DNA of 64,000 bases from assembly GCF_000418325.1 (NCBI RefSeq), contig NC_021658.1, positions 12,814,501 through 12,878,500 on the forward strand, read 5' to 3'. Positions 33,991 through 42,780 of the stretch are shown in pieces (positions within the stretch are counted from its first letter, which is position 1; each line of letters begins with the position of its first letter). The notes under the pieces were generated by a model that did no database searches, had not been told where the DNA came from, and saw only the letters and a list, made by a program, of their open reading frames with translations. The DNA is from Sorangium cellulosum So0157-2. Its GTDB lineage: Bacteria; Myxococcota_A; Polyangia; Polyangiales; Polyangiaceae. A program made the position numbers and the translations under genes.

Positions 33991-34683
33991 CTACTGGATC
34001 CGGCGCGCCTTACGCTGCAGGACCTCGCCCTTGAACATCCAGACCTTCACGCCGATGATGCCGACCTTCGTCTTCGCCTCGGCGAGGCCGAACTCGATGT
34101 CGGCGCGCAGCGTGTGCAGCGGCACCCGGCCCTCGCGGTAGGTCTCGACGCGGCTCATCTCGCTGCCGCCGAGCCTGCCGGCGCAGCGCACGCGGATGCC
34201 CTTCGCGCCGAACTTCATCGCGGTGGAGACCGCCTTCTTCATCGCCCGGCGGAACGCGATCCGGCGCTCGAGCTGCGTCGCGATGTTCTCGGCGACGAGC
34301 TGCGCGTTGGTCTCGGCCTTCCGGACCTCCTGCACGTCGATGAACACCTCGTTGTCGGTGAACGAGGACACGCCGGGGAAGAGGGTCTCGCCCTTGGACG
34401 CGGTGCCCACGTTGCCGCTCTTCAGCGTCTCGATCCCCTTGCCGCCCTTGCCGATCACCATGCCGGGGCGGGCGGTGAAGACGATCACCTTCGCGCGGTT
34501 CGCGGCGCGCTCGATCTCAACGCCGGCGATGTTCGCGTTGTAGAGGTACTGCTTGATCGCGCGCTTGATGCGGATGTCCTGGTGGAGCCACTTCTGATAC
34601 GCGGCGCCGTCCTCGTACCACTTGCTGCTCCACGTCTTGATGACACCGACGCGGAAGCCATACGGATGGGTCTTCTGTCCCAT
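33991..34683 (-). CDS. rpsC: 30S ribosomal protein S3
   Basis: 230-residue S3 lining the mRNA entry channel. It starts MGQKTHPYGFRVGVIKTWSS; the KH-domain GMVIGKGGKG loop and the RCAGRLGGSEMSRVE motif are intact. The start is the ATG at 34683. Confidence 0.98.
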   Translation of the reverse strand: MGQKTHPYGFRVGVIKTWSSKWYEDGAAYQKWLHQDIRIKRAIKQYLYNANIAGVEIERAANRAKVIVFTARPGMVIGKGGKGIETLKSGNVGTASKGETLFPGVSSFTDNEVFIDVQEVRKAETNAQLVAENIATQLERRIAFRRAMKKAVSTAMKFGAKGIRVRCAGRLGGSEMSRVETYREGRVPLHTLRADIEFGLAEAKTKVGIIGVKVWMFKGEVLQRKARRIQ

Positions 34684-34700
34684 ATCGGCAGGTCCTCTAC

Positions 34701-35039
34701 TTACTTTCTCTCGTCGACTTCGATGACGATGTGCGACACGCCCTTGGTGATCCGGGTCGCACGACCCATCGCGCGCGGCCGCCAGCGGCGGTTGAACTTG
34801 TTCGGCCCCTTGTCGACGGTGGCCTTGCTGATGAAGAGCGCGTCGATGTCCGCGCCCGCCTGCTGGGCGTTCGCGACCGCGCTCTCGATGATCTTCCGCA
34901 GGACGGGGGCGCCGCTCTTCTGCGTGAACGAGAGCAGCTGGATCGCCTCGTCCGCGTCGCGACCTCGGACGAGATCGGCGATCATGCGTGCCTTGCGCGG
35001 GGCGATCCGCGAAAACATCGCACTGGCTTTGCTTACCAT
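34701..35039 (-). CDS. rplV: 50S ribosomal protein L22
   Basis: 112-residue L22 whose loop lines the exit tunnel (RRWRPRAMGRATRITKGVSH). I chose the ATG at 35039 (MVSKASAMFSRIAPRKARMI). It is the first gene of the run: nothing ribosomal lies upstream, although rpsS and rplB would be expected. Confidence 0.97.
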   Translation of the reverse strand: MVSKASAMFSRIAPRKARMIADLVRGRDADEAIQLLSFTQKSGAPVLRKIIESAVANAQQAGADIDALFISKATVDKGPNKFNRRWRPRAMGRATRITKGVSHIVIEVDERK

Positions 35040-35697
35040 TCGAGACACCTCGCGACACCGGCGGGCGGAGTGACTCCGTACCGGGTTTCGGTTCGCTGCG
35101 AACCGGTTGCACCGTCGTACGCTTCCGGTCTCAGCCCGGCGTCCATCGACGCGGACCCCCCTTCGCGTCACCGGGGGGGTTCCCGCGGCGGCCGAAGGGG
35201 CTGAGCTGAGATCGAAGCGCCGTTACGGCTCTTCTACTGGGAGACCGGGAGGACACCCGATCGCCCGGGAAAACGGAGCGCGGTGATTACCAGCGGGAGG
35301 CGGCGTACGCAAGCGCGATCCTTCCGCGCCCTTTCAGTTTGTTCCTCGCGCCCGAGCGACCTGAGCAGCTTTTCAGCCTTTCCTGAACGGGCGTCGGGAG
35401 GGCCTCGCCGCCCGCGTCCGGCCGCCGCCCTCGCCGGCTGGCCGGCTTCCGGGAGGCGCTCGGTCGTCCACGCGTTCACGATCTCGAAAATTGCTCTTGA
35501 CACACGCGAAACACTTCTGAAACAGGCTGCCCGGCGGCCTGAGCTGGACGGCACCGGGAGCGTCCGCGGCGCATCGGCCTCGTCCGGCTCGACCGGGGCG
35601 AAGAACAGGATTGCGAGGGGAATAGGAGAGCCCCAGGCTGAGTCGAACGTACCACGTCGCGGAACTATTCCCCGACATTGTAGGAGGCAACGTGACC
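35040..35697. other. Divergent intergenic region upstream of the ribosomal operon
   Basis: About 650 bases between rplV (minus) and a lipoprotein gene (plus), with lower GC than the flanks in places. It must hold the ribosomal operon promoter and leader. No consensus promoter is obvious on the minus strand. On the plus strand a perfect TTGACA stands at 35497-35502, but no -10 follows at proper spacing. An imperfect repeat ttcag-cctttc-ctgaa lies near 35372. Confidence 0.5.
35617..35673 (+). promoter_or_regulatory. Long-range inverted repeat in lipoprotein leader
   Basis: ggggaatag (35617-35625) pairs perfectly with ctattcccc (35665-35673) across 39 bases. It closes a stem just upstream of the AGGAGG ribosome site at 35682, a position suited to controlling translation. 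The function is inferred. Confidence 0.45.
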
Positions 35698-36432
35698 ATG
35701 CTTGCTCGTCATCGCCATTCTTTCTTCGCGCTTACCTTGATCTTGCCCGCCGTCGTCGGCGGCTGCGTCGTGACCTCGGCGGACACGGACAACGACCCGG
35801 ACCAGACGACCGGCCCCGGCGTCACCCACAGCTCCTCGACCGGCGGAGGCGACGGGGGCGAGGGCGGCCAGGGGGGTGACGGCGGAGAAGGCGGCCAGGG
35901 GGGCGACGGCGGAGAAGGCGGTCAGGGCGGCGAGGGCGGCGAGGGCGGCGGAGGGGCGTGCGTCGAAGCCGGCAGCAGCACCGTCACGGTGGCTGCGTGC
36001 GAGCGGCTGAACATCGCGCCGGCGCAGGGAGCGACGAGCCAGTGCGGCGAGGGCCGCGACGAGGAGCCCATCGGCTACAGGCTGTGTAAGCGCGCCTTCA
36101 CCCTGTTCGCCCCGAGCCACGCCGCGGATCTGGTCGACTGCCTGGGCGACATCGGCGTGCAGTACGCGTGCGATATCGAGCCCGCCCAGGAGTGCCTCAC
36201 CGAGATGTACGAGAACGCCTGCCCCAACCAGGCGCTCTCGACCTGCAACGAGATCGCCGACGACTGCGATGAGTCGTTCAACCCCGGGCAGTGCGCCGCC
36301 GATCTGAACCCCTTCACCAATGCCGGCGTGGACGAGCTCATCGAGTGCATGAACGACGGCTTCGAGGCCGATGAGAACCTCACCTGCCGCGCGGCCTACA
36401 CCGACTGCTACCAGACCGTCATGAGCTTCTGA
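35698..36432 (+). CDS. Lipoprotein with Gly-rich linker and Cys-rich domain
   Basis: 244-residue predicted outer-envelope lipoprotein. The signal peptide ends in a lipobox (AVVGGC). A Thr/Ser linker and a Gly/Glu/Asp/Gln repeat (GGEGGQGGDGGEGGQGG pattern) follow, a spacer often seen in Sorangium-type surface proteins. The remaining 160 residues contain many cysteines, likely in disulfides, with no recognised fold. I preferred the ATG at 35698, 10 bases after AGGAGG; a GTG at 35692 is only 4 bases from it. Confidence 0.82.
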   Translation: MLARHRHSFFALTLILPAVVGGCVVTSADTDNDPDQTTGPGVTHSSSTGGGDGGEGGQGGDGGEGGQGGDGGEGGQGGEGGEGGGGACVEAGSSTVTVAACERLNIAPAQGATSQCGEGRDEEPIGYRLCKRAFTLFAPSHAADLVDCLGDIGVQYACDIEPAQECLTEMYENACPNQALSTCNEIADDCDESFNPGQCAADLNPFTNAGVDELIECMNDGFEADENLTCRAAYTDCYQTVMSF

Positions 36433-36663
36433 GCAGGTCCCCGCGCGAAGCCGGGACCGCGGGCGCGCGCAGCGCCCTCTCTGCTCTCGCGGTTCTTTTC
36501 CCCCACCGCTCAACGCACATCCGATGACCTCTGGGCCCGTGCCCAGCGTGCGCCCACCCTAGCGCCGCGGCGCGCGCACCTCTTCCGTACGCGCCTTCGG
36601 GGGTCGCCCGAGGGCGGTATTCGGTTGCAAAAAAGATGGCGGGAAGGGATCCTCGGCTCCGCC

Positions 36664-37650
36664 GTGGCCAAGGACCTCTCCCGCCCGCGTCTGGCAACTT
36701 CCCTTCCGCGTTCGTCGCGGGCGCGTGCATACCGCGGCGGTGTCCTGCTCGGACTGGTCGTGGCGTCGGCCGGCTGCGCGCCGGGGTCGACGACCGCCGA
36801 GCAGATCACGCCGCGCGTGGTGGCGCGAGCGTCGTTCGAGGGCGCCGCCGCCATCGTCGTGGACCGGCCCCTCAAGGCGAAGGAGAGCGCGCTCTCGACC
36901 GTCAAGGACAGCGCCGTGATCGCGTCCGTGATGGAGCCCGAGACCAGCGCCGCCGCGGTGTCCTCATCGACGAGCAGCGCGCGCTGTCCGGCCGAGATGG
37001 CCCTCGTCGAAGATCGCGTGTGCGTCGACCGCTGGGAGGGCACCCTGGTCGAGCTGACGCCCGGCGGCGAGCGCCCGTGGTCGCCCTTCGATCCGATCGA
37101 CGGCAACGAGCGCCGCGTCCGCGCCGTGTCCTGGCCGGGCGTCATCCCGCAGGGCTACATCAGCGGGCTGCAGGCCAAGCGCGCGTGCGCGGCGTCAGGC
37201 AAGCGCCTGTGCACATCGGACGAGTGGGTGAGCGCGTGCCGAGGGCCCGAGGAGACGCTCTTCCCCTACGGCGCGAGCCGCCAGCACGGCGTGTGCAACG
37301 ACGACGAGCGACCGGTGCACCCGGTCGCCGAGATCGCGGCGCTGCTCGGCATCAAGTCCGAGGAGCACTGGACGAGCGCGATGAACAACCCGCTCATCAA
37401 CCAGCTGTCCAACGCCCTGCTCCCGACGGGCGAGCGCGCGGGGTGCACCAACGGCTACGGCGTGTTCGACATGGTCGGCAACCTCCACGAGTGGGTCGAC
37501 GATCCGAGCGGCACCTTCCGCGGCGGCTATTTCATGGACACGACGCGCAACGGCGAGGGGTGCAAGTACGCGACGACCGCGCACTCCTTCGGCTACCACG
37601 ACTACTCGACGGGCTTCCGGTGCTGCATGGATCCGGAGCAGGCTGACTAG
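36664..37650 (+). CDS. Lipoprotein with formylglycine-generating-enzyme-like (SUMF1) fold
   Basis: About 328 residues. A signal peptide with lipobox (VVASAGC) leads to a Ser-rich linker and then a C-type-lectin-like sulfatase-modifying fold. Family marks are the KRLCTSDEWVSACRG segment, NGYGVFDMVGNLHEWVDD, the RGGYF turn and the terminal GFRCC. Several paired cysteines suggest disulfides. Most bacterial members of this fold are not true formylglycine enzymes, and the catalytic pair cannot be assigned with certainty. The start is uncertain: GTG at 36664 keeps the signal peptide, and a TTG at 36625 has a purine-rich site upstream. Confidence 0.8.
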   Translation: MAKDLSRPRLATSLPRSSRARAYRGGVLLGLVVASAGCAPGSTTAEQITPRVVARASFEGAAAIVVDRPLKAKESALSTVKDSAVIASVMEPETSAAAVSSSTSSARCPAEMALVEDRVCVDRWEGTLVELTPGGERPWSPFDPIDGNERRVRAVSWPGVIPQGYISGLQAKRACAASGKRLCTSDEWVSACRGPEETLFPYGASRQHGVCNDDERPVHPVAEIAALLGIKSEEHWTSAMNNPLINQLSNALLPTGERAGCTNGYGVFDMVGNLHEWVDDPSGTFRGGYFMDTTRNGEGCKYATTAHSFGYHDYSTGFRCCMDPEQAD

Positions 37651-37873
37651 TGCTGGCCGCACGGCGCGCGGCCGGCGGTAGCGCGGCCGCGAGGCGGGCG
37701 CGGGGCTCGAGGCGATGCGGCGAGCAATCCAGGCGAGCGCCCCGCGCGCACCCCGCGGCGGCGCGGCGGCCCGAGCCCCGGCTCGACCGCTCCCGCGCGG
37801 CGCGGCCGAGCATGCCAGTCGGCGAGGGCCCGGCGATGCGGCGCAGCGATCCAAGCCGACACCAGCGAAGAGA

Positions 37874-39304
37874 ATGCCGATGCTCGACTCCGGAGTGAGC
37901 GCGGCGGCGCGGCGCCGCGCCGTCGCCACCGCCCTCGCCGCCCTGACCGCCCTCCTGGCGCTCGGGTGCCGGAAGAAGGAGAAGCCAGAGCCCATCACCG
38001 TCCCGCCGCCGGGCGCGGCGTCGCAGGATGAGCTCACCACGGCCATTGGCCAGGCGCGAGGCATCGCCTCGGCGCTCGCCCCGTCGTCGACCCGATGGCG
38101 ACGGGTGTTCGTGCTCGACGACAAGCGCGCGGTGGTGACAGGCGAGGTCGAGAACGAGGCGGTCGCGCTCGTGACCGAGACCGCCGGCAGGACGTGGCGC
38201 TCTCTGCGGCGCCTCCGCGAGGGGTGGTCCACCTGGTCGGTCGGCGCCGACGGCGCCACCGTGCTCACCGCCGGCCCGCGCGGCCCGGCGCCCGCGAAGG
38301 ACGCGCGCGGAGCTCGAGGCGCGCCGCCCGCCGTGGACCCGCCGAGCCTCTTCTTCGCTCCGTTCGAGGCGAGCGAGCTCTCGGCGCCCTCGTCGGTCGC
38401 GCTGCCCGAGCTGGGCCGCGGGGCGCGGCCGCTCGCGAACTCCATATCTGCGGTGCTGTCGGCCGAGAGCGCCGCGCTGCTCGTCGAGCCGAGACCCCGG
38501 CGCGCGGCCCTCGTCTATGGGGGGCCGCCCGGCGCCGCGCCGGTGCCGCCGGTCCAGCTCCCCGCGCAAGAACAGGCGCTGCCGGTGCCGTACGGCCGCC
38601 CGCCGGCGATCCTGTCGGTGCGCGGGCGCAACCTCCTCGCGCGGCCCGTCCCCGAGCCGGGAAAGCCGCTCGACGCCCCCCGGATCATCGAGGGACTCGC
38701 GATGAGCCCAGCGGCGACGGTCGCGCTCTCTGCCCCGCCCGCGTGCGACTTCGCCGGATGGTCGATCCAGGTTGTGCCCCAGCCGCCCGACAAGGCGGCC
38801 GTGCTCGCCGTCTCCGCGACGCAGACAGCCGTGCTGAAGCTCCCCGCGAAAGCCGCCCCCGATGCCGTCGTCGGCTGCGCGGCCGACCGGATCATGGTCG
38901 AGGTTATCGCTCCCACCACCGGAGAGCGCACGCTCGCGACCTGCACCCTCGAAGGCGCCTGCGTGCTCGCCGAGAAACCGCCCTTTCGCCCCTGGCTGGA
39001 GCCGCACGAGCGGTCTATCGCCCTGGCGCCCACACGCCAGGGGGTCGCCGCGGTGCTGACGTCCCGCACCGCGACGCGGTGGGGGCTCTATATCGCGCAA
39101 TCGCCGGAAGCAGGTAAGATCTACGACGTCCCCAGGGTAATCGGCGAAGACTCGGGCGAGCGCGGCCGTATCGAGCTCGGAGCGCTGCTCTCCTTCGGAA
39201 ATCGACTTTTGATGCTCCTCCAGGCCGACGTCACCGGGACATCGCGCCGCGGCTGGTACGTCATGGCCTCTGAGGATAGCGGGCTCACCTGGAGCCCGCC
39301 CTGA
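37874..39304 (+). CDS. Lipoprotein, probable beta-propeller
   Basis: 476-residue lipoprotein. The signal peptide ends in a lipobox (LLALGC), followed by a charged RKKEKPEP linker. The body has repeated WRSLRRL-, YVMASEDSGLTWSPP- and VLTAGPRG-like beta segments. The end SEDSGLTW is the Asp-box motif of sialidase/BNR propellers, and TAGRTWRSL near residue 90 resembles another. No catalytic residues of sialidases are recognisable. I chose the ATG at 37874. It may be an operon partner of the preceding lipoprotein, 223 bases upstream. Confidence 0.78.
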   Translation: MPMLDSGVSAAARRRAVATALAALTALLALGCRKKEKPEPITVPPPGAASQDELTTAIGQARGIASALAPSSTRWRRVFVLDDKRAVVTGEVENEAVALVTETAGRTWRSLRRLREGWSTWSVGADGATVLTAGPRGPAPAKDARGARGAPPAVDPPSLFFAPFEASELSAPSSVALPELGRGARPLANSISAVLSAESAALLVEPRPRRAALVYGGPPGAAPVPPVQLPAQEQALPVPYGRPPAILSVRGRNLLARPVPEPGKPLDAPRIIEGLAMSPAATVALSAPPACDFAGWSIQVVPQPPDKAAVLAVSATQTAVLKLPAKAAPDAVVGCAADRIMVEVIAPTTGERTLATCTLEGACVLAEKPPFRPWLEPHERSIALAPTRQGVAAVLTSRTATRWGLYIAQSPEAGKIYDVPRVIGEDSGERGRIELGALLSFGNRLLMLLQADVTGTSRRGWYVMASEDSGLTWSPP

Positions 39305-39396
39305 GCTCCGTCTCGAACGGGACAGCCATTCTGAACGCGACGCGTCAGCAAAGCCTCCATCCCATCTGACCCTGGCGTGCGCGGTGGTCGCTCGAC

Positions 39397-39921
39397 CTAC
39401 TTCGCCGGCGCGGCAGCCTGAGCAACGCGCTTGCGCCCCTTGGCGGCCGGCTTCTTCGCAGCAGGCGCAGGTCCCGCCGCGGTCTTGCGCGCGTTCGCGC
39501 TCGCCTGCTCGGCCGTCTTCGCGTCGCCTGCATAGCGGGCGAAGCGGCGGTCACCCCCCTGGAAAATCCGCTTCTCCAGCTTGAGCTCCTTCAGCGCTGC
39601 GGCGGCGCGCGTCTGCGGGATACCCGCCTGCTTCGCCACCTCGCTCGCGCTGACGCCAGAGCTCGCCTTGACGACACGCTCGACCGCGTCGAGCGTCTCC
39701 TGACGCTCCGCCGAGGCGGCCGGCGACTTGCGCGGGCGGCCGGGCCGGCGCTTCGGCGCGGCGCCACGCTTGGCCGCGACGGAAGAAGGTTTGGACTGGA
39801 CCGCTCCAGCGCGGGCGCGCGTACGGCTGCGGCGCGGGGCCGGCGGAGGAACCAACGGCGCTTCCCCTGTCACGGCGCCCAGCTGATTCTTGACGAGCGC
39901 GAGGATCGCCTCGTCCGGCAT
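39397..39921 (-). CDS. AT-hook/winged-helix DNA-binding protein
   Basis: 174 residues, rich in Lys, Ala and Pro. It has an acidic N-terminus and an AT-hook core (KRRPGRPRKSP) that binds AT-rich minor groove. A compact winged helix follows (DAVERVVKASSGVSASEVAK, QTRAAAALKELKLEKRIFQG). The C-terminus is a Lys/Ala/Pro histone-H1-like tail. This mix suggests a nucleoid-associated or global regulatory protein. I chose the ATG at 39921; a GTG three codons upstream is possible. Confidence 0.82.
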   Translation of the reverse strand: MPDEAILALVKNQLGAVTGEAPLVPPPAPRRSRTRARAGAVQSKPSSVAAKRGAAPKRRPGRPRKSPAASAERQETLDAVERVVKASSGVSASEVAKQAGIPQTRAAAALKELKLEKRIFQGGDRRFARYAGDAKTAEQASANARKTAAGPAPAAKKPAAKGRKRVAQAAAPAK

Positions 39922-40757
39922 TTTCCGCACGAGGTTTACAATCTGCTGTGAAAGGCATCGGTCGCCATGTGCTCTCCCTCGTCGCCGAATCCAGCTCGGC
40001 GGTTGGATACGACTATGCCGTTGCCACTTGCCTGGTCAAGCGAATTGAGGATAGCCGGCCGTCTTTTCTTTCAATAGGCGCTGCGGGCGGGCTCAATCGG
40101 AGAGCTCATTGGACGGCCACGAACGGCTGGGCTGCTTTGCTCGACACGAGCCGAGCGATGAAGCGCCCCTGCGCGCGTCGATTGATAGCCGAGACCCCTC
40201 CCCCGCGCAGGACGGCCCGAGCCGCGACAACCCTCTCAGGACCCCCACGCTGCACCGCGGCATTGCGTGTCTCGGGTGCTCGAGGCAGGTCAGGTAAGCA
40301 CCGTATGAGCACCGAGCAACCCCGCTCCCTCGATCAGGCCCGTCGCGGGCGGCAATGCGGGCTCGCGCACAACTGCGGGGCGCACCGGCCCCGGCCTGGG
40401 GCTCCCCCCAATCATTGAAGCGCCCCGCGCCGGGTGCGAGCGCCTGGCGACCACACACAGGCGGCCAGCGCATGGCTACATTGCACGCCCTGGGCGCACG
40501 ACTGACCTATGCAGGCGCATGATGATACGATGCCGCCCCGCGGGAGCGGCGCGGCGGGGGAGCTTCGCTATCAGCGCCGGAGGGGCCTGAATCAGGGCCG
40601 ACCCCGCGGCGCTTCGCCCCCAGGTCCGCGGCGCCACGGCGTCTCGCCGAGCGCGCCGCCTCCCTGTCCGCCCGCGGCGCGACGCCGGCGTCTATGCCCG
40701 CGCGCCTGCTTGAGCCCACTGCGCCGGCGCGAGTCGCCGGCAGCCTCGCCGCGAGCC

Positions 40758-40801
40758 GCTGCGCGGAGCGAGCGCGCTGCGCGGAGCGAGCGCGCTGCGC
40801 G
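40758..40801. repeat. 18-bp tandem repeat
   Basis: gctgcgcggagcgagcgc occurs twice without mismatch and then partially a third time. It lies in non-coding sequence. Confidence 0.8.
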
Positions 40802-41069
40802 ACATGCGCTCATCTCCGCGGGATTGCGCGGGCTCGCGCGCTCTGCCGCGCCTCGATCAAAAGCCAACCCGCCGAGCTCTTCGGAGTGATGACTCCACGC
40901 CGGCGGCGCCGCCGTCATCCGGGGCACGCGCGCTCTTGGCGCGGCGCCGATCTCGACATCACGCGCGGCACCTCTCTGCCGCGGGCAACGCGGGGCGGCC
41001 GGCTGGAGCCCGTCGTGCCCGCCGGACCGGCGCGCGGCGTATCCAGCAGGACCTCTCGTTATAGAGAGA

Positions 41070-41238
41070 GCGCCGAGGAGAGCTCATCGCCGCGCTCGGT
41101 CTGTCCGATCGAGCGCTCCCGAGTGAGCTCAGCCTTCGGCCCGACGCCCTCGAGTGCGGCGCGCGGTTCGCGCTCCAGGTGCACGGGCTCTACGACATTG
41201 GCGCCTACTCCAATGAGAGAAGCAGGAGCTGCGGCGGC
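41070..41238 (+). pseudogene. Coding-like remnant, forward strand
   Basis: One frame gives about 55 residues with a natural protein look (for example GELIAALGLSDRALPSELSL and GARFALQVHGLYDIGAYS) and GC-biased third positions. A stop precedes it, and it runs into low-complexity sequence after 41238. The family is not recognised; it is probably a fragment of a lost gene. Confidence 0.4.
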
Positions 41239-41244
41239 GGCGGC

Positions 41245-41378
41245 CCGGCCCGCTCCGCCTCGACTTCTTCGAACGCCTTCCTGTCCATATCCACGCGGAC
41301 CCGGAATCCGCGCGGGCCGAGGTCGACGCTGGCCCGGCGGTCGGACGGGATTGACCAGCCGCCCACAATCCGTTGACA
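41245..41378 (-). pseudogene. Coding-like remnant, reverse strand
   Basis: The minus strand reads about 45 residues of natural-looking sequence (QRIVGGWSIPSDRRASVDLG, then FRVRVDMDRKAFEEVEAERA) with codon positions typical of genes here. It lacks its own start and meets the forward remnant tail-to-tail. The family is not recognised. Confidence 0.4.
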
Positions 41379-41408
41379 TGCGCGTCCGTCGGGGAGAACG
41401 ATGCGCGC

Positions 41409-42074
41409 ATGTCGCTGGCCCGCGTGCTCGAGCCCGAGGTCATGGATACCGACGAGGACGCGCGGGCCTACGACAGCATGGATCACGCCGCCGTGAACAC
41501 GGCGTTCTGCGACGCGCTCCTCTGCCACGATCCGGATCTCGCATACGCCCTCGACGTCGGCACGGGGACGTGCCTGTTGCCCATCGAGCTTTGCCGGCGC
41601 GTACCGACGGCGCGCATCAAGGCGATCGATCTCTCCGCGTCGATGCTCGACCTGGGGCGCCGCCGCGTCGAGCAGGCGGGGCTCACCGGCGCGATCGCGC
41701 TCGCCCTCGCGGACGCCAAGGCGCTGCCCGAACCGGACGAGACGTTCTCAGCGGTCCTCTCGAACAGCATCGTCCACCACATCCCGGAGCCGATGCAGGT
41801 CATGCGTGAGATGTTTCGCGTCCTCCGGCCCGGCGGGCTGCTGTTCATCCGAGATCTGCTCCGTCCGGAGGACGAGGCGTCGGTGGCGGCCCTCGTCGCC
41901 ACGGTTGCAGCGAACGATACGCCGTACCAGCGAGCCCTCTTCGATGCGTCGCTGCGCGCCGCGCTCGCCCTCGAGGAGGTGCGGGAAATCCTGCGCTCGC
42001 TCGGGATCCCCCCCGAATGCGCGCAGGTGACGAGCGACCGGCACTGGACCGTGGCGTTCCGCAGGGCCTCCTGA
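41409..42074 (+). CDS. Class I SAM-dependent methyltransferase
   Basis: 221 residues. The SAM-binding motif I is ALDVGTGTCLLPIEL, the acidic end of strand 2 is KAIDLS, and strand 4 (FSAVLSNSIVHHIPEP) and the RVLRPGGLLFIRDLLRP post-motif match UbiE/Methyltransf_11 relatives. The substrate is unknown. I chose the ATG at 41409. Upstream lies only remnant sequence, so the promoter may be newly acquired. Confidence 0.88.
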   Translation: MSLARVLEPEVMDTDEDARAYDSMDHAAVNTAFCDALLCHDPDLAYALDVGTGTCLLPIELCRRVPTARIKAIDLSASMLDLGRRRVEQAGLTGAIALALADAKALPEPDETFSAVLSNSIVHHIPEPMQVMREMFRVLRPGGLLFIRDLLRPEDEASVAALVATVAANDTPYQRALFDASLRAALALEEVREILRSLGIPPECAQVTSDRHWTVAFRRAS

Positions 42075-42153
42075 TCCGGAGGCGCCGCGCCTCGCGACGC
42101 CGGCACGTCAAATCGACGCGACGACCAGCCCGGCACGTAATAAAAGCGTCCGC

Positions 42154-42780
42154 GTGAACGCCACCGGAACACGAGCCCGCCGGGCGCGCGGCGGTGCCCC
42201 CGCGCTCCTCCTGTCCCTCGCCATCGCCCTCCTCGCCGCCTGCGAGGAGAGCCCGCCGCGCCCGGGCGAACCGGAGCGGCCCGCGCCCTCGCCGCCCCCG
42301 TCGACCGCGGCGAGCGCGCCGCCCGCGGCCAGCTCGGCAGCCGCCGAGCTGGCGGACGCAGGCCCGCCGGGAGAGGTGGGCGCTCCCACGGGCGCGCCCG
42401 CATGGCAGGGGACGTGGGAAGGGAGCTACGACGCCAAGAAAGGCAGCGTCGTGCTGCCCCCCAAGGTGAAGGACGCCGTGCGCCAGAAGGACGACGGCAA
42501 GCAGGCCACCGGCCCAGGAACGGTGACGCTGACCATCGATCCGAGCGGTGAGCTGAAGGGCACGGCGAAAGGCGCGCTCGGCGACGCGACCCTCGTCGGA
42601 AAGGTCGAGGACGGCATCGTGCGCGCCTCGGTCTTCCCCGAAGATCCGCGCGCGCCGAGCGCGATGACCGGCATCCTCGTCGGCGAGCTGAAGGAGAACG
42701 TCATCGCGGGCAGGATCCGGGTGACCGGGCCCGACGCCATGCTCGTGCGCGAGTCGCCCGTGGAGCTGAAGAAGAAATGA
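42154..42780 (+). CDS. Small putative lipoprotein
   Basis: 208 residues. The signal peptide has a lipobox (IALLAAC), then a Pro/Ser/Ala linker of about 45 residues, then a beta-rich domain starting WQGTWEGSYDAKKGSV, resembling small lipocalin-like stability domains. The start is a GTG at 42154. The first part of the domain is crossed on the opposite strand by the read-through 3' end of phoH. The stop is followed directly by a strong hairpin. Confidence 0.8.
   Translation: MNATGTRARRARGGAPALLLSLAIALLAACEESPPRPGEPERPAPSPPPSTAASAPPAASSAAAELADAGPPGEVGAPTGAPAWQGTWEGSYDAKKGSVVLPPKVKDAVRQKDDGKQATGPGTVTLTIDPSGELKGTAKGALGDATLVGKVEDGIVRASVFPEDPRAPSAMTGILVGELKENVIAGRIRVTGPDAMLVRESPVELKKK

Larger units (their letters stand above)
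39922..41408. other. 1.5-kb region without an intact gene
   Basis: No frame of believable length and composition is present. Between 39950 and 40330 base composition drops below that of the neighbours. 40500-41000 is simple GC-rich sequence with an 18-bp tandem repeat. From about 41070 short coding-like remnants appear on both strands, described separately. It reads as decayed or rearranged DNA. Confidence 0.6.

Noticed and set aside
35497..35525. TTGACA as promoter of the lipoprotein gene
   Set aside because: No acceptable -10 at 15-19 bases; listed only as a note.
39948..40418. Possible gene after the AT-hook protein
   Set aside because: No ribosome site, no family likeness, mixed composition; treated as non-coding.
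40694..41809. Plus-strand frame of 371 residues
   Set aside because: Arg-rich, overlaps the methyltransferase in another frame; no natural protein pattern apart from the short remnants listed.
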